A stretch of 64,000 nucleotides of DNA, from the NCBI GenBank assembly GCA_016081115.2, contig JABTTQ020000683.1:733269-797268 (forward strand), read 5' to 3'. The stretch is from Rehmannia glutinosa. Taxonomy: Eukaryota > Streptophyta > Magnoliopsida > Lamiales > Orobanchaceae. A program made the translations under genes and the position numbers. Of this stretch, positions 11,131 to 23,300 are shown piece by piece; position 1 is the first letter of the stretch; each line of letters begins with the position of its first letter. The notes beneath the pieces are model-generated. The model did not search any database. It was given only the letters and a program-made list of their open reading frames with translations, and had not been told where the DNA came from.

Positions 11131-11138
11131 CTTTTATA
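11131..11138 (-). promoter_or_regulatory. TATA box of the gypsy 5' LTR
   Basis: Minus strand TATAAAAG, followed by CCCAAGTTCAGG. The same place in the 3' LTR reads TAGAAAAG. Confidence 0.55.
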
Positions 11139-11324
11139 GCTTAGCTCGGATTAGGGTTTTCGTAAAATCCGGGATTCTGTTACGATTTGGTAACAGAATC
11201 ATCATTAGGATAGGATCGAATCTCCTAAAACCCTAATTTATTGACCAGGCCGGCAGGTTGGCCCAACTACAAGAGTTCTTCAGGTCGGCTCATAAAGTCA
11301 TCTAATGTTGACCCTCTTCACAGA

Positions 11325-11990
11325 GCTCTCACAGCTCTTCAGCTCATCCCATTAGCAGAGCTCACCAGCTCTTCAGTTAGCAGAGCTCATAAGCTCTTCA
11401 GTTCAGCCTATTAGCAGAGCTCATCAGCTCTTCAGTTCGGCCATTAGGAGAGCTCATCAGCTCTTCAGGTCGGCCATTAGGAGAGCTCATCAGCTCTTTA
11501 GATCGGTCTTTTAACAGAGCTCATCAGCTCTTCAGGTCGGCCATTAGGAGAGCTCATCAACTCTTTAGGACGGCCATTTAGCAGAGCTCATCAGCTCTTC
11601 CAATTAGCAGAGCTCGTCAACTCATCAGGTTGGCCATTAGCAGAGCTCATCAGCTCTTCAAATCGGCCATTAGGAGAGCTCATCAACTCTCCCTATTAGC
11701 AGAGCCCATCAGCTCATCAGGTCGGCCATTAGCAGAGCTCATCAACTCTTCAGGTCGGCCATTAGGAGAGCTCATCAGCTCTTCAGATCGGCCTTTTAAC
11801 AGAGCTCATCAGCTCTTCCTATTTAGCAGAGCTCATCAGCTCTTCAAGTCGGCCATTAGGAGAGCTCATCAGCTCTTCCTATTAGCAGAGCCCATCAGCT
11901 CATCAGGTCGGCCATTAGCAGAGCTCATCAGCTCTTCAGGTCGGCCATTTAACAGGGCTTCTTCAGTTCGGCCTATTAGCAGGGCTTCTT
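11325..11990. repeat. Short hairpin-forming tandem repeats in the 5' LTR
   Basis: Same repeat family as in 6150-6930, with fewer units, lying upstream of the TATA box on the minus strand, so within U3. Confidence 0.85.
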
Positions 11991-12031
11991 CTGTTCGGCC
12001 CATGTGGTCAACCTAAATAGACCCTCATCAC

Positions 12032-12247
12032 GGATAATTACAATTGATTCTATGTTAAAATGTACGGGAGTAACTCTAACATTTTTACGTATATATAGGT
12101 GCGGTGTTTGAAATGTTTTTGCTTATAGATGAGCTGGATAAAGTGTAATACATAATCAAACCTTAAGTATATTTTTTTAATTTTCAAAAAACTTTGGTTT
12201 TTTTTTTTATTAGCTCAAACCTCCATGGTATTTTTTGTAAATTATCC
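12032..12247. mobile_element. Small inverted-repeat element (MITE-like)
   Basis: Starts GGATAATTACA and ends TGTAAATTATCC, a 12-bp terminal inverted repeat with one gap, enclosing 190 bp of AT-rich noncoding DNA. It directly abuts the gypsy 5' LTR at 12030. No superfamily assigned. Confidence 0.45.
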
Positions 12248-13674
12248 ATCACTTAATGGGGGTAAATTACATATGGTTATTGGGCTTACGTATTTCAGCT
12301 AAAATTGTTTTTTTTTTTTTCCTAAAAAAATTAAACTACATTTTAAAGGTATAAGGCGGACTTAAATATATGAGAATTCCCCTAAAAAAAATGTATGACA
12401 ATTAAGTAGCAGCAGCATGGGCCAAGTTGCTTGATAAGTTTGAGTAGGCCCAAGGTTTTAGCGCAGTACCTATTTAAGTTAGTTGGGCACTTGGGCTAGT
12501 AAAGATGGACCCTAAATTGGTAAGTACCCAAATGGAATCTAAATCTTACAAGGATTTAGGATTCAATCACCCCACACCTATATATATGAACAACCTCGAG
12601 GAAAAAAGTCATTTTCACGATGTTAACTACATTCTACAGCAGAAAATTGCTCATTATTTAATCAAAAAGGTCTGGTTTTAACTTAAACATTTGGAGATTT
12701 TAGCTGGATAAACCCGACGTCCGCAAACTTTATTTTGCTGGTGATACCTCTGTTGGGTACAATATATCACGGGCTTAACACAGCGGAATTTTAAAAATTT
12801 TAACATGCATTCAACAATACATAATAAAAGCCATCGATCCTCATAGCGATTTAACAACCGAACATTTATACAAGCCGTAAAAATAAAAATATTAAATTTT
12901 ACCTTAAGCATTCCTTCTAATGAAGGGTATGAGGCAATCAATTGCCAACATTTGTACAAATCCAAATATGCACGTCTTTTTCGTAATCCTGCAGAGGTCC
13001 AAATGTCCCTCTTCTAAAGTCTGTCCACACTATGGATAGAAGCACTCAAATTATAAAGTTCCATAGTAATGAATAATTCGTTTTCTTTGTTCAATCTATA
13101 ATGTGGAGTTAACAACAATCCTTAAATCAACTTATGATAATAAGAATTGTCATCAAATAGTAAACCCAAGAAGGATTCTTGATTTTCCAACGAATTTTAT
13201 ATTATTTTTTGTCAGTAGGTTTAGTCGTTTTGTCTGTTCATATTTAGAATACATATAATGCATAATTAGAACGTATGTAATAGTTGTTTTAGCACTTCGA
13301 TCTGGGAAAAAATGGGATAAAACTTGAAGAACGATGAAGAAAATTATTTTGGTGTCTGCTATTTTTTCGGCCTTATGATAACTGTAATGAAATAGAATCA
13401 GTCTATATATATAATAACAAACCTGTTTCTAAATCTGTTTTCCCGCCTTTTTACACTTGCTAAAAAAATAGACATTTTTAATGGAAAACAAAAAAGAAAA
13501 TAGACATATATTTCCAATATTTTTATAAATATATCAGTAATTTTAATTATGGTATGTATTGACATTTTAATTTAGGTATATCTAATTAGTATTAAATACC
13601 ATACATCTGAATTTGGAATGATTAAAAAGAAAAAAAATAGTTTGTTGACCAATATTATTGTAATTTATCATTAA
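12248..13674. other. Noncoding spacer with a possible copia LTR remnant
   Basis: No gene seen. From about 12752, TGTTGGGTACAATATATCAC followed by CACAGCGGAATTTT looks like the start of a copia LTR in plus orientation, with a TATATATATAATA stretch near 13412. No second copy or clear end was found, so this is only a suggestion. The 95-residue frame at 12678-12965 (minus) has no recognisable domain. Confidence 0.35.
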
Positions 13675-14819
13675 CTAGTAATTCACCCCGTGCATTGCAC
13701 ATATATTTTTATTTTAATATTATTGGTTTATAATATCTATTAACATGAATTGGTATTTATTACTTTATTTAATAGTAATATTCGTATAAGGTTATTAAAA
13801 ACATAAATTTATCTATCAATTTTATATTTTCAACTATAAACTTAAATGTCTAATTCAACTCGTAAGGAATTATCCCTCAATTTATGCATGTCTCTAAATT
13901 GTTGATTTATATCTCTCTTTCTTTCTCACACACCTCTATAAACAATTATATATAATTTGTGAGACATGTATTTTTATATTGTATTTGTACTGTTGAAAAA
14001 AGTGAATATTTCACATTGTTAATCAAAAATATAAAATGAGATATTATTCAAAATAATATGGTAAAAAAATCGTGAATAAAATTTAAAATGAACTATTCTG
14101 TCATTGATATAAACGTTAGTAGTATTGACATAAATTTTACAGCAATATCATAGTAATCCAATAAAAAAACTTACGAATATAAACATGATATAACTGAAAC
14201 ATGGTATAGAAATAGTACAATTGATATCAATATTCACTCTTTGATATTTATTTTCAATAGATGTATGTAAATCCCTTGAGTTTTCTCGTTTTGATCAACA
14301 ATGGATTGATGTGAATCGCTCATCAATCAAAAGAAATGATAGAATGCACTTAGAAGTTTGACAATCCAAAAAATTTCAACTAGGAAGTTTATTTTAAAAT
14401 GTAGCATCAATCGATTAATCCTATATAAATGATTATATAATTGATTTTACAACAATTTATTTAATGGTATTGGTTGACAATATAATTATTAATTATCATA
14501 TATGGAGTAACAATAAATTATTTTCGTTACGAAAAATCTTTCTATTGACTTACCAGAGCAAAACACCGTCAATTTTGGATAACTCCAAAACATACATTGG
14601 TCGCTAGACATTGATTATTTCATCTTCCAATATTGATTTACCAAAGTAAAGCACCATCAATTCTATGATTGTTTTATAGAGTTATAGTTAATAAACTATC
14701 AAAAATAATAAATACTAATTGATTACATATACCAATTAAGTAATTATATGATTGATTTTATAGGACAATTGTAGTATTGATTGATCATGTCAATTACTTA
14801 ACGTCAATTTGATTAGTTT

Positions 14820-16420
14820 TATTAATATCATATATCAAGATATGAAAGAGATATATATACAGTTTTCAAACAATCAAATATTTGTTACCATTTTTAGTTT
14901 TGTAAACATTTTAAATAGTTGTTTTCTTAATTAAGATAATATATTGTTGTCCAATCATAAACTTGTGCACCCTTGGAAATAAAAAACTCTCATTGACAAT
15001 TATTGTCTTTTTTTAATACATTTTTCTAAATTGACAAATCTTTAATCATAAGGTACGATTTTCTTAATTTTTGTTAAACTTCTTGTCAATTATCCGTTAT
15101 GTGTAGCATAGTCAAATTTGATTAAAAAATATAAATAGATACTCCCAATTATTTTACCAAAAGCTTAATTTTTAAATTCTTTCAATCAATAGTTGATGGT
15201 ATCTATTGATTGAATAAATACTATAAAATATAATTATTGTATCTATAGTAATGATTACAATCAATTTATTGATTTTATAGGACAATTATAGGATTGATTA
15301 CAGAACTTTTAAGTTTTCAAATCTAAAAAAATATTACTATCATAACAAAAAAAAAGCAATTAGCCAATAAAATATTTATGTTACTAAAGATTCTTGTCAT
15401 TGACTTACCAAATCAAAGCACCACTAATTTTGGATAATTCCAAAACATGCATTGGATAGGATAATATTTTGATTGATTTGTCCAAAGTTGTATCTTATTT
15501 TATATGTTTTCTTTTTTATTCTTTTTTATGTGATTGAGTTGCCTTAGTTATATCATATATATGCTAATTTTATTCGATAGTAATTAGAGTTGTTAATTAT
15601 TTTTAATTAAGCAAGTTATCATCAGATTTAACACCAACGTTGATCAATGGACCAATTAGAAGATAATTCATTTTTCTAGACTGAACTTAATTAGTATTTG
15701 TTCACACTTCCAAAAATACCAATATTTCAAAAGCAAATATAATAGATAAATATTGCAACAATAATTGAATCAATATGAAATAAAAATCTAGGTATTCTTT
15801 CAAAAACATGATATAAAAATCAAACATCTTATTAATAATAAAATAGTTTCGAAATCATCCATAAAAAAGTCCATAATCCAAAATCAATTTAAATATAAAT
15901 AGAATTTGGCAGAAAAAAAATATATCAATCAATATGTGAAAGAGATATATACAATATTTCTGAGTAATAAATATTTTTTACCATTTTGAGTTTTATAAAT
16001 CTTTCAATCAATTGTTTTTCTTAAGTTAATACGTTGTTGTCCAATTATACAATTACACTCCTTTGTAAATGGAAAAAATGCTCCATTGACCAATTATTGT
16101 CTTTATTTATTAAAAAGTAATAAATTATAAATTTTCTAGATTAATAAATCTTTAATCTTAAAGTGCGATTTTCTCATTTTTTTCTTAAACATCTTGTCAA
16201 TTATCCGCTCACATAGTATTGTCAAATTCGTTTAATAAAATATTAATAGATATTGTCTATGAATAAATGTACAATTAGATACCGCCAATTGTTTACCAAT
16301 CCTCAATTTTAAAAAATTCCAATCAATAGTTCGTTGTATCTATAAGATTGATTAGAAAAATAATAAATACTTATTGTATCTATAAGATTAAATATTATCA
16401 ATTTATTAATTGTATACAAC
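14820..16420. repeat. Diverged internal duplication in the Helitron
   Basis: Segments around 14820-15300 and 15920-16420 match in order. Shared landmarks include AAAGAGATATATA, TTGTTGTCCAAT, an ATTGACAATTATTGTCTTT-type stretch, a TAGATACYSCCAATT stretch and a TCAATAGTT stretch. A related landmark, TTGACTTACCARA, occurs at 14537 and 15398. Divergence is high, so the event is old. Confidence 0.55.
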
Positions 16421-16643
16421 AATTCTAATTTTGGCAACCACGTTGCATGAAAATCCTGGATTTCTCTTGCTTTAACCCGACTCAATAATATTGTCTTCCA
16501 TTATGCCTTATAATTGTATAATTTTGTTCTTTGTGTGTACCAGTGATAAAATTGTTCCAAAATTTCATAGGTCTAGGCTGTTGATAGAAAAAATATTAAC
16601 AAAAAAATCTCACCACTAAATAAACATAAGATACCGCGAACTT

Positions 16644-16677
<34 letters not shown>

Positions 16678-16714
16678 GTATATAACATATATATATATAT
16701 GAGTAAGTCCTTAC

Positions 16715-17708
16715 CAAGCGAGGTTTCTTTATATGTGATTTTGAGAGAATCAATCGAAAAGTCGGATTCTCAACAACATCCACCTTAATGTCATCATCGT
16801 CAGAATCATCGTTGCATATTGCGCACATATTAATTAAATCAATCAATTAGCCAATTAATTTATAATTAAATAAAAATATCATATATATGATTTAAATTAT
16901 AATATATTACCTGAGTTGATATCAAATACATGTATAATCGGGTACACATCGATTCTTTCACATGAATAATCATTAGAAAATATTGATCCATCAAAAACGT
17001 GGTTGGCACGATAAGAGAAAATCAACACTTCACCATCTGAAATTTCGTTATCATAGACGAATTTGCTGCATCCATCCGAAAAATAGAACGCGCCATAAGG
17101 GCTAACCATTTTGACCATCCTATTGTGTCCATTCACATTATGCATGTCACAATTTAATGGTATGAGACCATTAAATTGACCTCCGAATTTGCATGGAAGA
17201 CGATGACACAAAAAATTAAATGTAATTACAATTTGTAATGAATTCCTAATTGAACAATATAAGAAGGCATTAAAATAAGTAGATAAAAGTTTGTTGCCGA
17301 ATCAAACTATAAAAACTAATAACCCCAAAAAATGTTGCCAAATCAAAATAAAACAATAATTGCCGAATCAAAACTATAAAACTAATAACCCAAAAAATAT
17401 TTTGGCGGGGAAAGAAGTTTATATATATGAACAGAAAATGTATGTGACACAAAAAATGTTGACAGAAAATATGTTAGTATGAGGAATAAAAAAAAATAAA
17501 CAAATCATACAGAAAATAACTTAAAAATATACAACAAAACTATCAAGAATAATCAAAAAAGAAACTCACCAAAATATTGTCCATACAAATCTATAATACA
17601 GTTTATATAAAAATTCTTATTTATTGCAGACTTCGAGTTCAATACTGTTGATGTTGGCGGGACACTTGATAAAAACGGAAAAAGAGGGGAATGTGAAGAT
17701 GAAGCCAT
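16715..17708 (-). pseudogene. B3-domain (REM-like) transcription factor fragment in the Helitron
   Basis: The segment 17211-16911 encodes a recognisable B3 DNA-binding domain: LPCKFGGQFNGLIPLNCDM, then GAFYFSDGCSKFVYDNEISD, then VLIFSYRANHVFDGSIF and a cysteine-glutamate end. It stops at a good donor (CAG/GTAATA). A next exon (about 16850-16715) encodes an acidic linker, NDDSDDDD, and the first strand of a second B3 domain (ENPTFRLILSKSHIKKPRL), with donor GTAAGG at 16714. A possible first exon (17708-17570, MASSSHSPLFPF) ends at donor GTGAGT. I could not join the exons in phase, the acceptor for exon 3 is not visible, and the rest of domain two is missing. B3 REM proteins are nuclear DNA-binding factors; this copy is probably a captured, broken fragment. 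Confidence 0.6.
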
Positions 17709-18837
17709 ATTTGGTGGTTATGCTACGAATTTAGGATCAACAATATCAAAGTGTTTCTCTAATGCAATTTAAGTAGTATAAATATAAGATGATTTAACAT
17801 AAATAATAAGCTGCCAAAAAATTCTCTGAACACAAAATCAATTGTTAATTCAATGGTGAAATATACATAAAATCATAATTCGTCTATTTTAACTATTATT
17901 AAATAATTTAGGAAAGTTTAAATAGTTATCAATATTTAAAACTTGATTAATTAATATTATATTGTATAAATTTGTATCGAGACCATTGAAATAAATAAAC
18001 AATATATTTGATGATATATGATACATAGAATCAACACATCATTATAATATATATTTAAGAAAGAATTGACATATACTAATATCAATTATGGTAAAATACT
18101 ATTTACAATTTTAAAAATCTATATATTATATATAGATAGAATTGATACTATAGACTCACTTTTGGTATAAAGTAGGAATACCAGTAAATAAAATTTTCCT
18201 AATTATTATACATATAAAATAGGAATACCATTTATGATATTTTCCTAATTTATATACATATAAAGTATGAATATCATTTACAATCTTTTCTTATAATATT
18301 TTCCTAATTTATATAATTACAACGATTTTCTTATAATATTTTCCTAATGTAAGAATTTATAATAATTATCATTTATAATGTTTACAATTATTTCCTAATA
18401 TAATAAGCAAAAAGAGCACAAAAAAGTGGGAAAATACAAGTTCCGGACTTCTGCTATTATATATATAGATATAGATTTTTTCCATTTTAATGTTGGTATG
18501 CATTAACAAATTAACTCATATATGATTTATCAGTATTAAATATTGTGGTAAATAAATTCCAAAAGATCTAAACAAAAATATGAAAACCAATCTGCATTAC
18601 TCGCTTGATCTTTGTAATAGCACTATACAATTTTACCTCTTTTGTTTTCAAACTATCAATTTGATAAGATTTTATTTATAATAAATAATAAAAAAAGAAT
18701 ATAATATTAATTCAAACTGGAAAAAATGTGTACGAAGTATTGTGATGATATATAAAGTATATTGGTGAGTTATATTATATTTGAAAACTATGTATTTTTT
18801 TTAGGGAGAAAACTATGTATTTGATTATATTGTAATA

Positions 18838-19287
18838 TCTATATATCTATAATGGATCATCATATCTTAACATGTCCAATGTATACGTTATATTCAAATC
18901 TATATAAACGGAAATAAGCTCACGCCAATACAACTTATCCATTATTGATGATGCAATTTTTAATGGAACTGATCACCATCATTACAAGCTATTCAGTACG
19001 GGTTGATATAATTACAATTATCTAATTATTTTAGGTGTCAAAATGGGCTCGACCTGTAATTTTGGAAGTCTGATAAGATTGTACCTATGTGGCCGAAAAT
19101 CTGGCTGACCCAGTCATTTCATGTGTATTTTTCATGGGTTGAGGCACAAAAATAGTTACCCAATGGAATTTCGTTCTGACCTGACCAGAATTTTCTCCTT
19201 AGCCCGACGAACCAGCACCTGTCGACCCATTTAATAGTTCTACTGGTTATTAGTATAGCCCGTGCATCGCACGGGGGCAACATCTAG
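18838..19287 (+). mobile_element. Short non-autonomous Helitron
   Basis: Begins TCTATATATCTATAATGG after an A and ends CTAG (19284-19287) before a T. A perfect 7-bp stem hairpin (CCCGTGC, loop ATC, GCACGGG; 19259-19275) lies 8 bp upstream of the CTAG end. These are the defining Helitron termini. The 3' end is strong; the 5' end was chosen as the nearest A/TCTATA match. Confidence 0.6.
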
Positions 19288-19538
19288 TTAATATTATTAT
19301 CAAAAATCATACTAATGGTTGCAACTTAATTTTACACAATTGCCCTTAACGGGTCAGTCCAATTTTAAAGGCCTGTGATGATCAACATGTTCCTATTTAC
19401 AACCATAAGCTTGTATGGTTACTCAAAACTGTCACCAAATCATATCATTCATTCAATTTGGAGCACACATTTTGTACCCAAATTGATTCACCGTATTTAA
19501 TTCTCATCATTATATGCATTTATGCCCCTTCATATATA

Positions 19539-19799
19539 CTCGCTCCGTCCCATAAAGATAGACAAATATAAGAATTCACAAAGATTAAGAAAACATAATA
19601 AATGTAATTGAGATTATAATTTTTTCCCATATTCTTCCTATTTTGCCCTTGCATTAATTAAATGGTGGTATATCATTCCAAATGAATTAGATAGGGGTAA
19701 TTTAGTATATTGTTATATAATTATTACTCTCAATAAGATCTGCCTATAATTTGGGACGGAAAAAAGGAAATGTGTCCTATCTTTTTGGGGCGGAGGGAG
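19539..19799. mobile_element. Stowaway MITE (Tc1/mariner type)
   Basis: Terminal inverted repeats CTCGCTCCGTCCCATAAAG and its inverted partner (ending CTTTTTGGGGCGGAGGGAG) match the Stowaway consensus CTCCCTCCGTCCC. Flanking TA dinucleotides at 19537-19538 and 19800-19801 are the expected target duplication. It is 261 bp, noncoding and AT-rich inside. Confidence 0.9.
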
Positions 19800-19801
19800 T
19801 A

Positions 19802-20322
19802 GTTCATTCATCTCTTCAAAGTCTTGTACATGTGCAGTCTATTGACTACAATGTAAAAGATATTACAATGTGAAAAGAGAAACTCCAACAACCATTCTTA
19901 ATTACAAACAAAATCTGGTAGATGTTTTATGTTATTTCACTCATAACAATTTATTGGTACATAATCTTGTAATAATGTGGGGAAAAAACAAAAAACAAAA
20001 ATTATTAAGTTTTTGGACCAACTAAGGAAGTCCAACGAAGGAAATTGGTTGGAGCATTCATGGTGTACAATGATTTTTAAGGGCTAAATATTTATATTTG
20101 CATTAATTTAATCTGATTTATATGTTGCGTATTATCTTATCACCAGGATTGGATATATTTTGGGGAGGGTATTTCTCAATTAAAATATGTGATACATTAG
20201 TTTTGTAAAATAGGAGAAGTACTCTACTTTGAGCAAGTTTTTTTTACCTCGATGGTACAAAAACACAATTAGCATTATCTATTGCTGAAGCTGAGTTCGA
20301 GGAATCCATGGCCAAAAAGATT
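19802..20322. other. Spacer before the LINE, no gene seen
   Basis: AT-rich. The last 100 bases (AGCATTATCTATTGCTGAAG onward) are less AT-rich and would continue into a short reading frame on the far side of the LINE if the insertion were absent. Confidence 0.4.
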
Positions 20323-20335
20323 TTGTGAACTTCTT
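20323..20335. repeat. LINE target-site duplication, left copy
   Basis: TTGTGAACTTCTT, identical to 26264-26276. Confidence 0.9.
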
Positions 20336-20364
20336 TTTTTTTTTGAGTGGAAAAACGATTAATA

Positions 20365-23300
20365 TTAGGAGATCATCTCCGAAAAAACGATGTCCGCCAA
20401 CTGTTCAGGCAAATCCCCGACCAACGGCTCATTACAGTCAAGCGTAAAAGCAAAACGCGCTAAACGGTGGGCCACAGAGTTGCCCGAGCATCTAATAAAA
20501 CTAGGATGAATAACATCAAAATAAGAAAATAAGGAAAAGATATCAACTAAAATGTTTCCGAGGTAAGATAGGTCATCTCCGCGGCGGCCCCGTAATCTGT
20601 AGAAGAGTGTGACATTGTCTGTTTCCACCACCAGTCGCCGAAATCCCTTGTCCCGAGCTATCCGCAATCCTTCTCGGCACGCGAGAGCTTCCGCCACTTC
20701 AATAGACTCCACCCTGTGCGTTAATTTCATAGCAGTAACCAGAACTTCTCCCTTATGGTTTCGGAGCACCACGCCCAACCCCGTTCCTTGTCCATCTACC
20801 ATCGATGCATCCGAGTTTATCTTGACAATTCCTTCCGCAGGCGGGCTCCAAGTCTCCTGATACCTCTGCCTCTCCTCCATTCGACCATTCATATTCGCGC
20901 TTTGATGCTCCTGAAGTCTATTCGCAGCCCAATTATGTCTTTGCCTGTGATCCACTTCCATACGTTGGAAAACCCATTTATTTTGCGCATCCCAGAGTGT
21001 CCACAGCAGCATGGAAAAAAGAGGGTGGCTTGCCTTCTCCCCCTCTCGTCGGACAACCTGAAGCCAATCCACAATTCGACCACCATCCACACAGTCCTCC
21101 ATCCGGAGACGCAGCTGAGAAGTAGCCCAAAAACGAGAGGCCCACTCGCATTCTTTAAGCACATGTTCGGCGTTTCAATGTCAATACCGCATCTCCCACA
21201 TATTGGGTCAGTCGTTACCCCCTTCCTTGCAAGCTCACTCTTAGTAGGGAGGATTCCATGAGCACATCTCCATAAAAAAATCTGAACCTTTGGTGGAATA
21301 TTTAGGTTCCATATCCATTTCCATAGATCCTTATTAGCACCAGAGGACGATGGGATATTTTCCAAATTCTCCATATTCATCCTTGCCAATTGATACCCTG
21401 TTTTGACCGAATATCGTCCATCCTTAGTGAAATTCCAAACCATGTGGTCTGGAACGCTGTTCAAAGTGAGAAGGATGGACAAAATTGCCTTGCGTCCTCC
21501 TGATTGAACTTATTCCGAATCATCATCTCATTCCATTCTCTTCGTTCAGCGTGTATGAGATCCCTGACCAGTAGATTGGGACTATTTGGGTCCGGTAATG
21601 TAGTCGGCCTAAATCCCGATTTATCCATAATCCAGGGATCATTCCAAGCTCTAATATTTATACCATCGCCTACATTCCATCTAATACCTCGCACAAGAAC
21701 TTGTTTGCTCGCTACAATGCTTCTCCATATGAAAGATGGATTATGGCCGATTGTAGAAGCGAGAAAATTTCCTTGTGGGAAGTATTTGGCTCGAAGGACT
21801 TTGGATAGAAGGGAGCTCTGGAGTTGGAGAAGACGCCAGCCCTGCTTGGCCAACATAGCCAGGTTGAAGCATTGAGTATCCCGAAAACCCAATCCACCCT
21901 CATCTTTTGGTCGACATAGCCCAGTCCAAGCTTTCCAATGGATTATTCGTTCTTCCTTTCGCTGTCCCCACCAAAAGCTACTAGAAAGTGAATTCAATTG
22001 CGTGCAGATAGTGGTGGGCAAGAGGAAACAACTCATGAGGTATGAGGGTATCGCCTGCGCCACTGACTTTATCAGGACCATCCTGCCTGCCGTAGATAGT
22101 GTCCTGCTCTTCCAATTTTTCATCTTCTTTCTGACTATATCAAGAATACCTGCGAAAATCTCCTTTTTTTGACCGGCCAACCACTGCCGGAATTCCCAAG
22201 CAAATCGCATGTTTTTCCACCAAAGGCACCCCAAGAAGATTTGCGAGATGAGTTCGTCGTTCTAGCGACAGGCCTTTATTAAATGATATTTCTGATTTCT
22301 CCATGCTGATTTTCTGGCCCGATGCTTTCTCGTAAGTATCTATAATCTCTTTTGTGGCCCGAATCTCCCTCTCATTAGCCCTTCCGAAAATGATGTTGTC
22401 GTCGGCAAAAAATAAGTGAGAGATTTCTGGTGCCTGCCGATTTATCCTAATGTCGTGTAAGTCACCCAATCCTTCCGCCTTTCTTATAAGCGATGAGAAG
22501 GCCTCTGCACAAAAAAGAAACAAATATGGGGACAACGGGTCTCCTTGTCGAAGCCCTCGAGAGGGTGAGAATACATCACATGGACGTCCATTAATAAGAA
22601 GAGAAAATGAAACTGAAGCAACACATCTCATAATCAAGGAGACAAAAGACGCATCAAGACCCAGCTTAATCATAACTTCTTTCAGAAAGCCCCATTCAAC
22701 TCGGTCATAGGCTTTCGACATGTCAAGTTTAAACGCAAAAGCACCCCTTTTTTTTGCCATATTATTTTTCATGTGATGAAAATTTTTGAAAGCTAGCAAC
22801 ACATTATCCGTTATGAGTCTACCCGGGACAAAAGCTAGCAACGCATTATCCTATAATCAGTGACTACCTCGGGTTTCTTTTTCTTCGGAATGAGTACGAT
22901 GAAGGTATTATTAGTAAGCGTAGGACTTGCATTACCGTTGAGGATGTTGAGAGTAGAGGAGAGGATGTCAGATTTAATGAGAGACCAAAATTTGTGGTAA
23001 AAGAGAGCAGGCATACCGTCCGGTTCGGGAGATTTGGTTGGATGCATTTGAGATAAAGCAGCTACTACCTCATCCGCCACAAACGGGCGAGTCAATAGCT
23101 CATTCATTTCGATGTTGCTTTTCGGTCAACTGCATCAAGAGCTTTCTCCATGTCCAGGTGTTGTTCAGCCGCGAAGAGGGTGTGAAAGTAATCACCAAAA
23201 ATTCGAGCAATATCCGTCGGGTCTTTGCGCCATTCGCCCGCCTGATTTTTGATTCTATCAATAGAATTTCGTGAGCGTCGCCCATTCGCGAGCTTATGAA

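Larger units (their letters stand above)
5791..12030 (-). mobile_element. Non-autonomous Ty3/gypsy element (gag-pro only) with internal satellite
   Basis: Two similar LTRs (5791-6945 and 10948-12030) flank an internal region of about 4 kb. On the minus strand this encodes gag, a CCHC-like motif and an aspartic protease of the Tat/Ogre-type plant gypsy style. The coding part stops at 8653, where reverse transcriptase would begin in a full element. No reverse transcriptase, RNase H or integrase follows. Instead there is a 1.3-kb tandem array (7196-8510), then a polypurine tract and the 3' LTR. This resembles the published TR-GAG class (LTR elements with GAG only), which depends on partners for its enzymes. 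Confidence 0.85.
10948..12030 (-). repeat. 5' LTR of the gypsy element
   Basis: The right end is exact: it ends ACCCTCATCA like the partner LTR. The left edge is approximate. A reading frame starting inside it (minus, 10998-10744, MCRFHGGVQLESR) runs toward gag. I could not place a tRNA primer-binding site. Confidence 0.8.
13675..18475 (-). mobile_element. Helitron, 4.8 kb, carrying a B3 gene fragment
   Basis: On the minus strand the element begins TCTATATCTATATATA at 18475, preceded by A, and ends CTAG at 13675, followed by T. This is the Helitron signature of 5' TC, 3' CTRR and insertion between A and T. A short hairpin, GTGCA-A-TGCAC, lies about 15 bp before the 3' end. No Rep/helicase gene is present, so it is non-autonomous. 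It contains a B3 gene fragment on the same strand and a diverged internal duplication. The ends were found by pattern, not by comparison with other copies. Confidence 0.7.

Noticed and set aside
11630..12016. 128-residue frame MAISRAHQLFKSA...
   Set aside because: Generated by the short LTR repeats; it runs antisense to the element.
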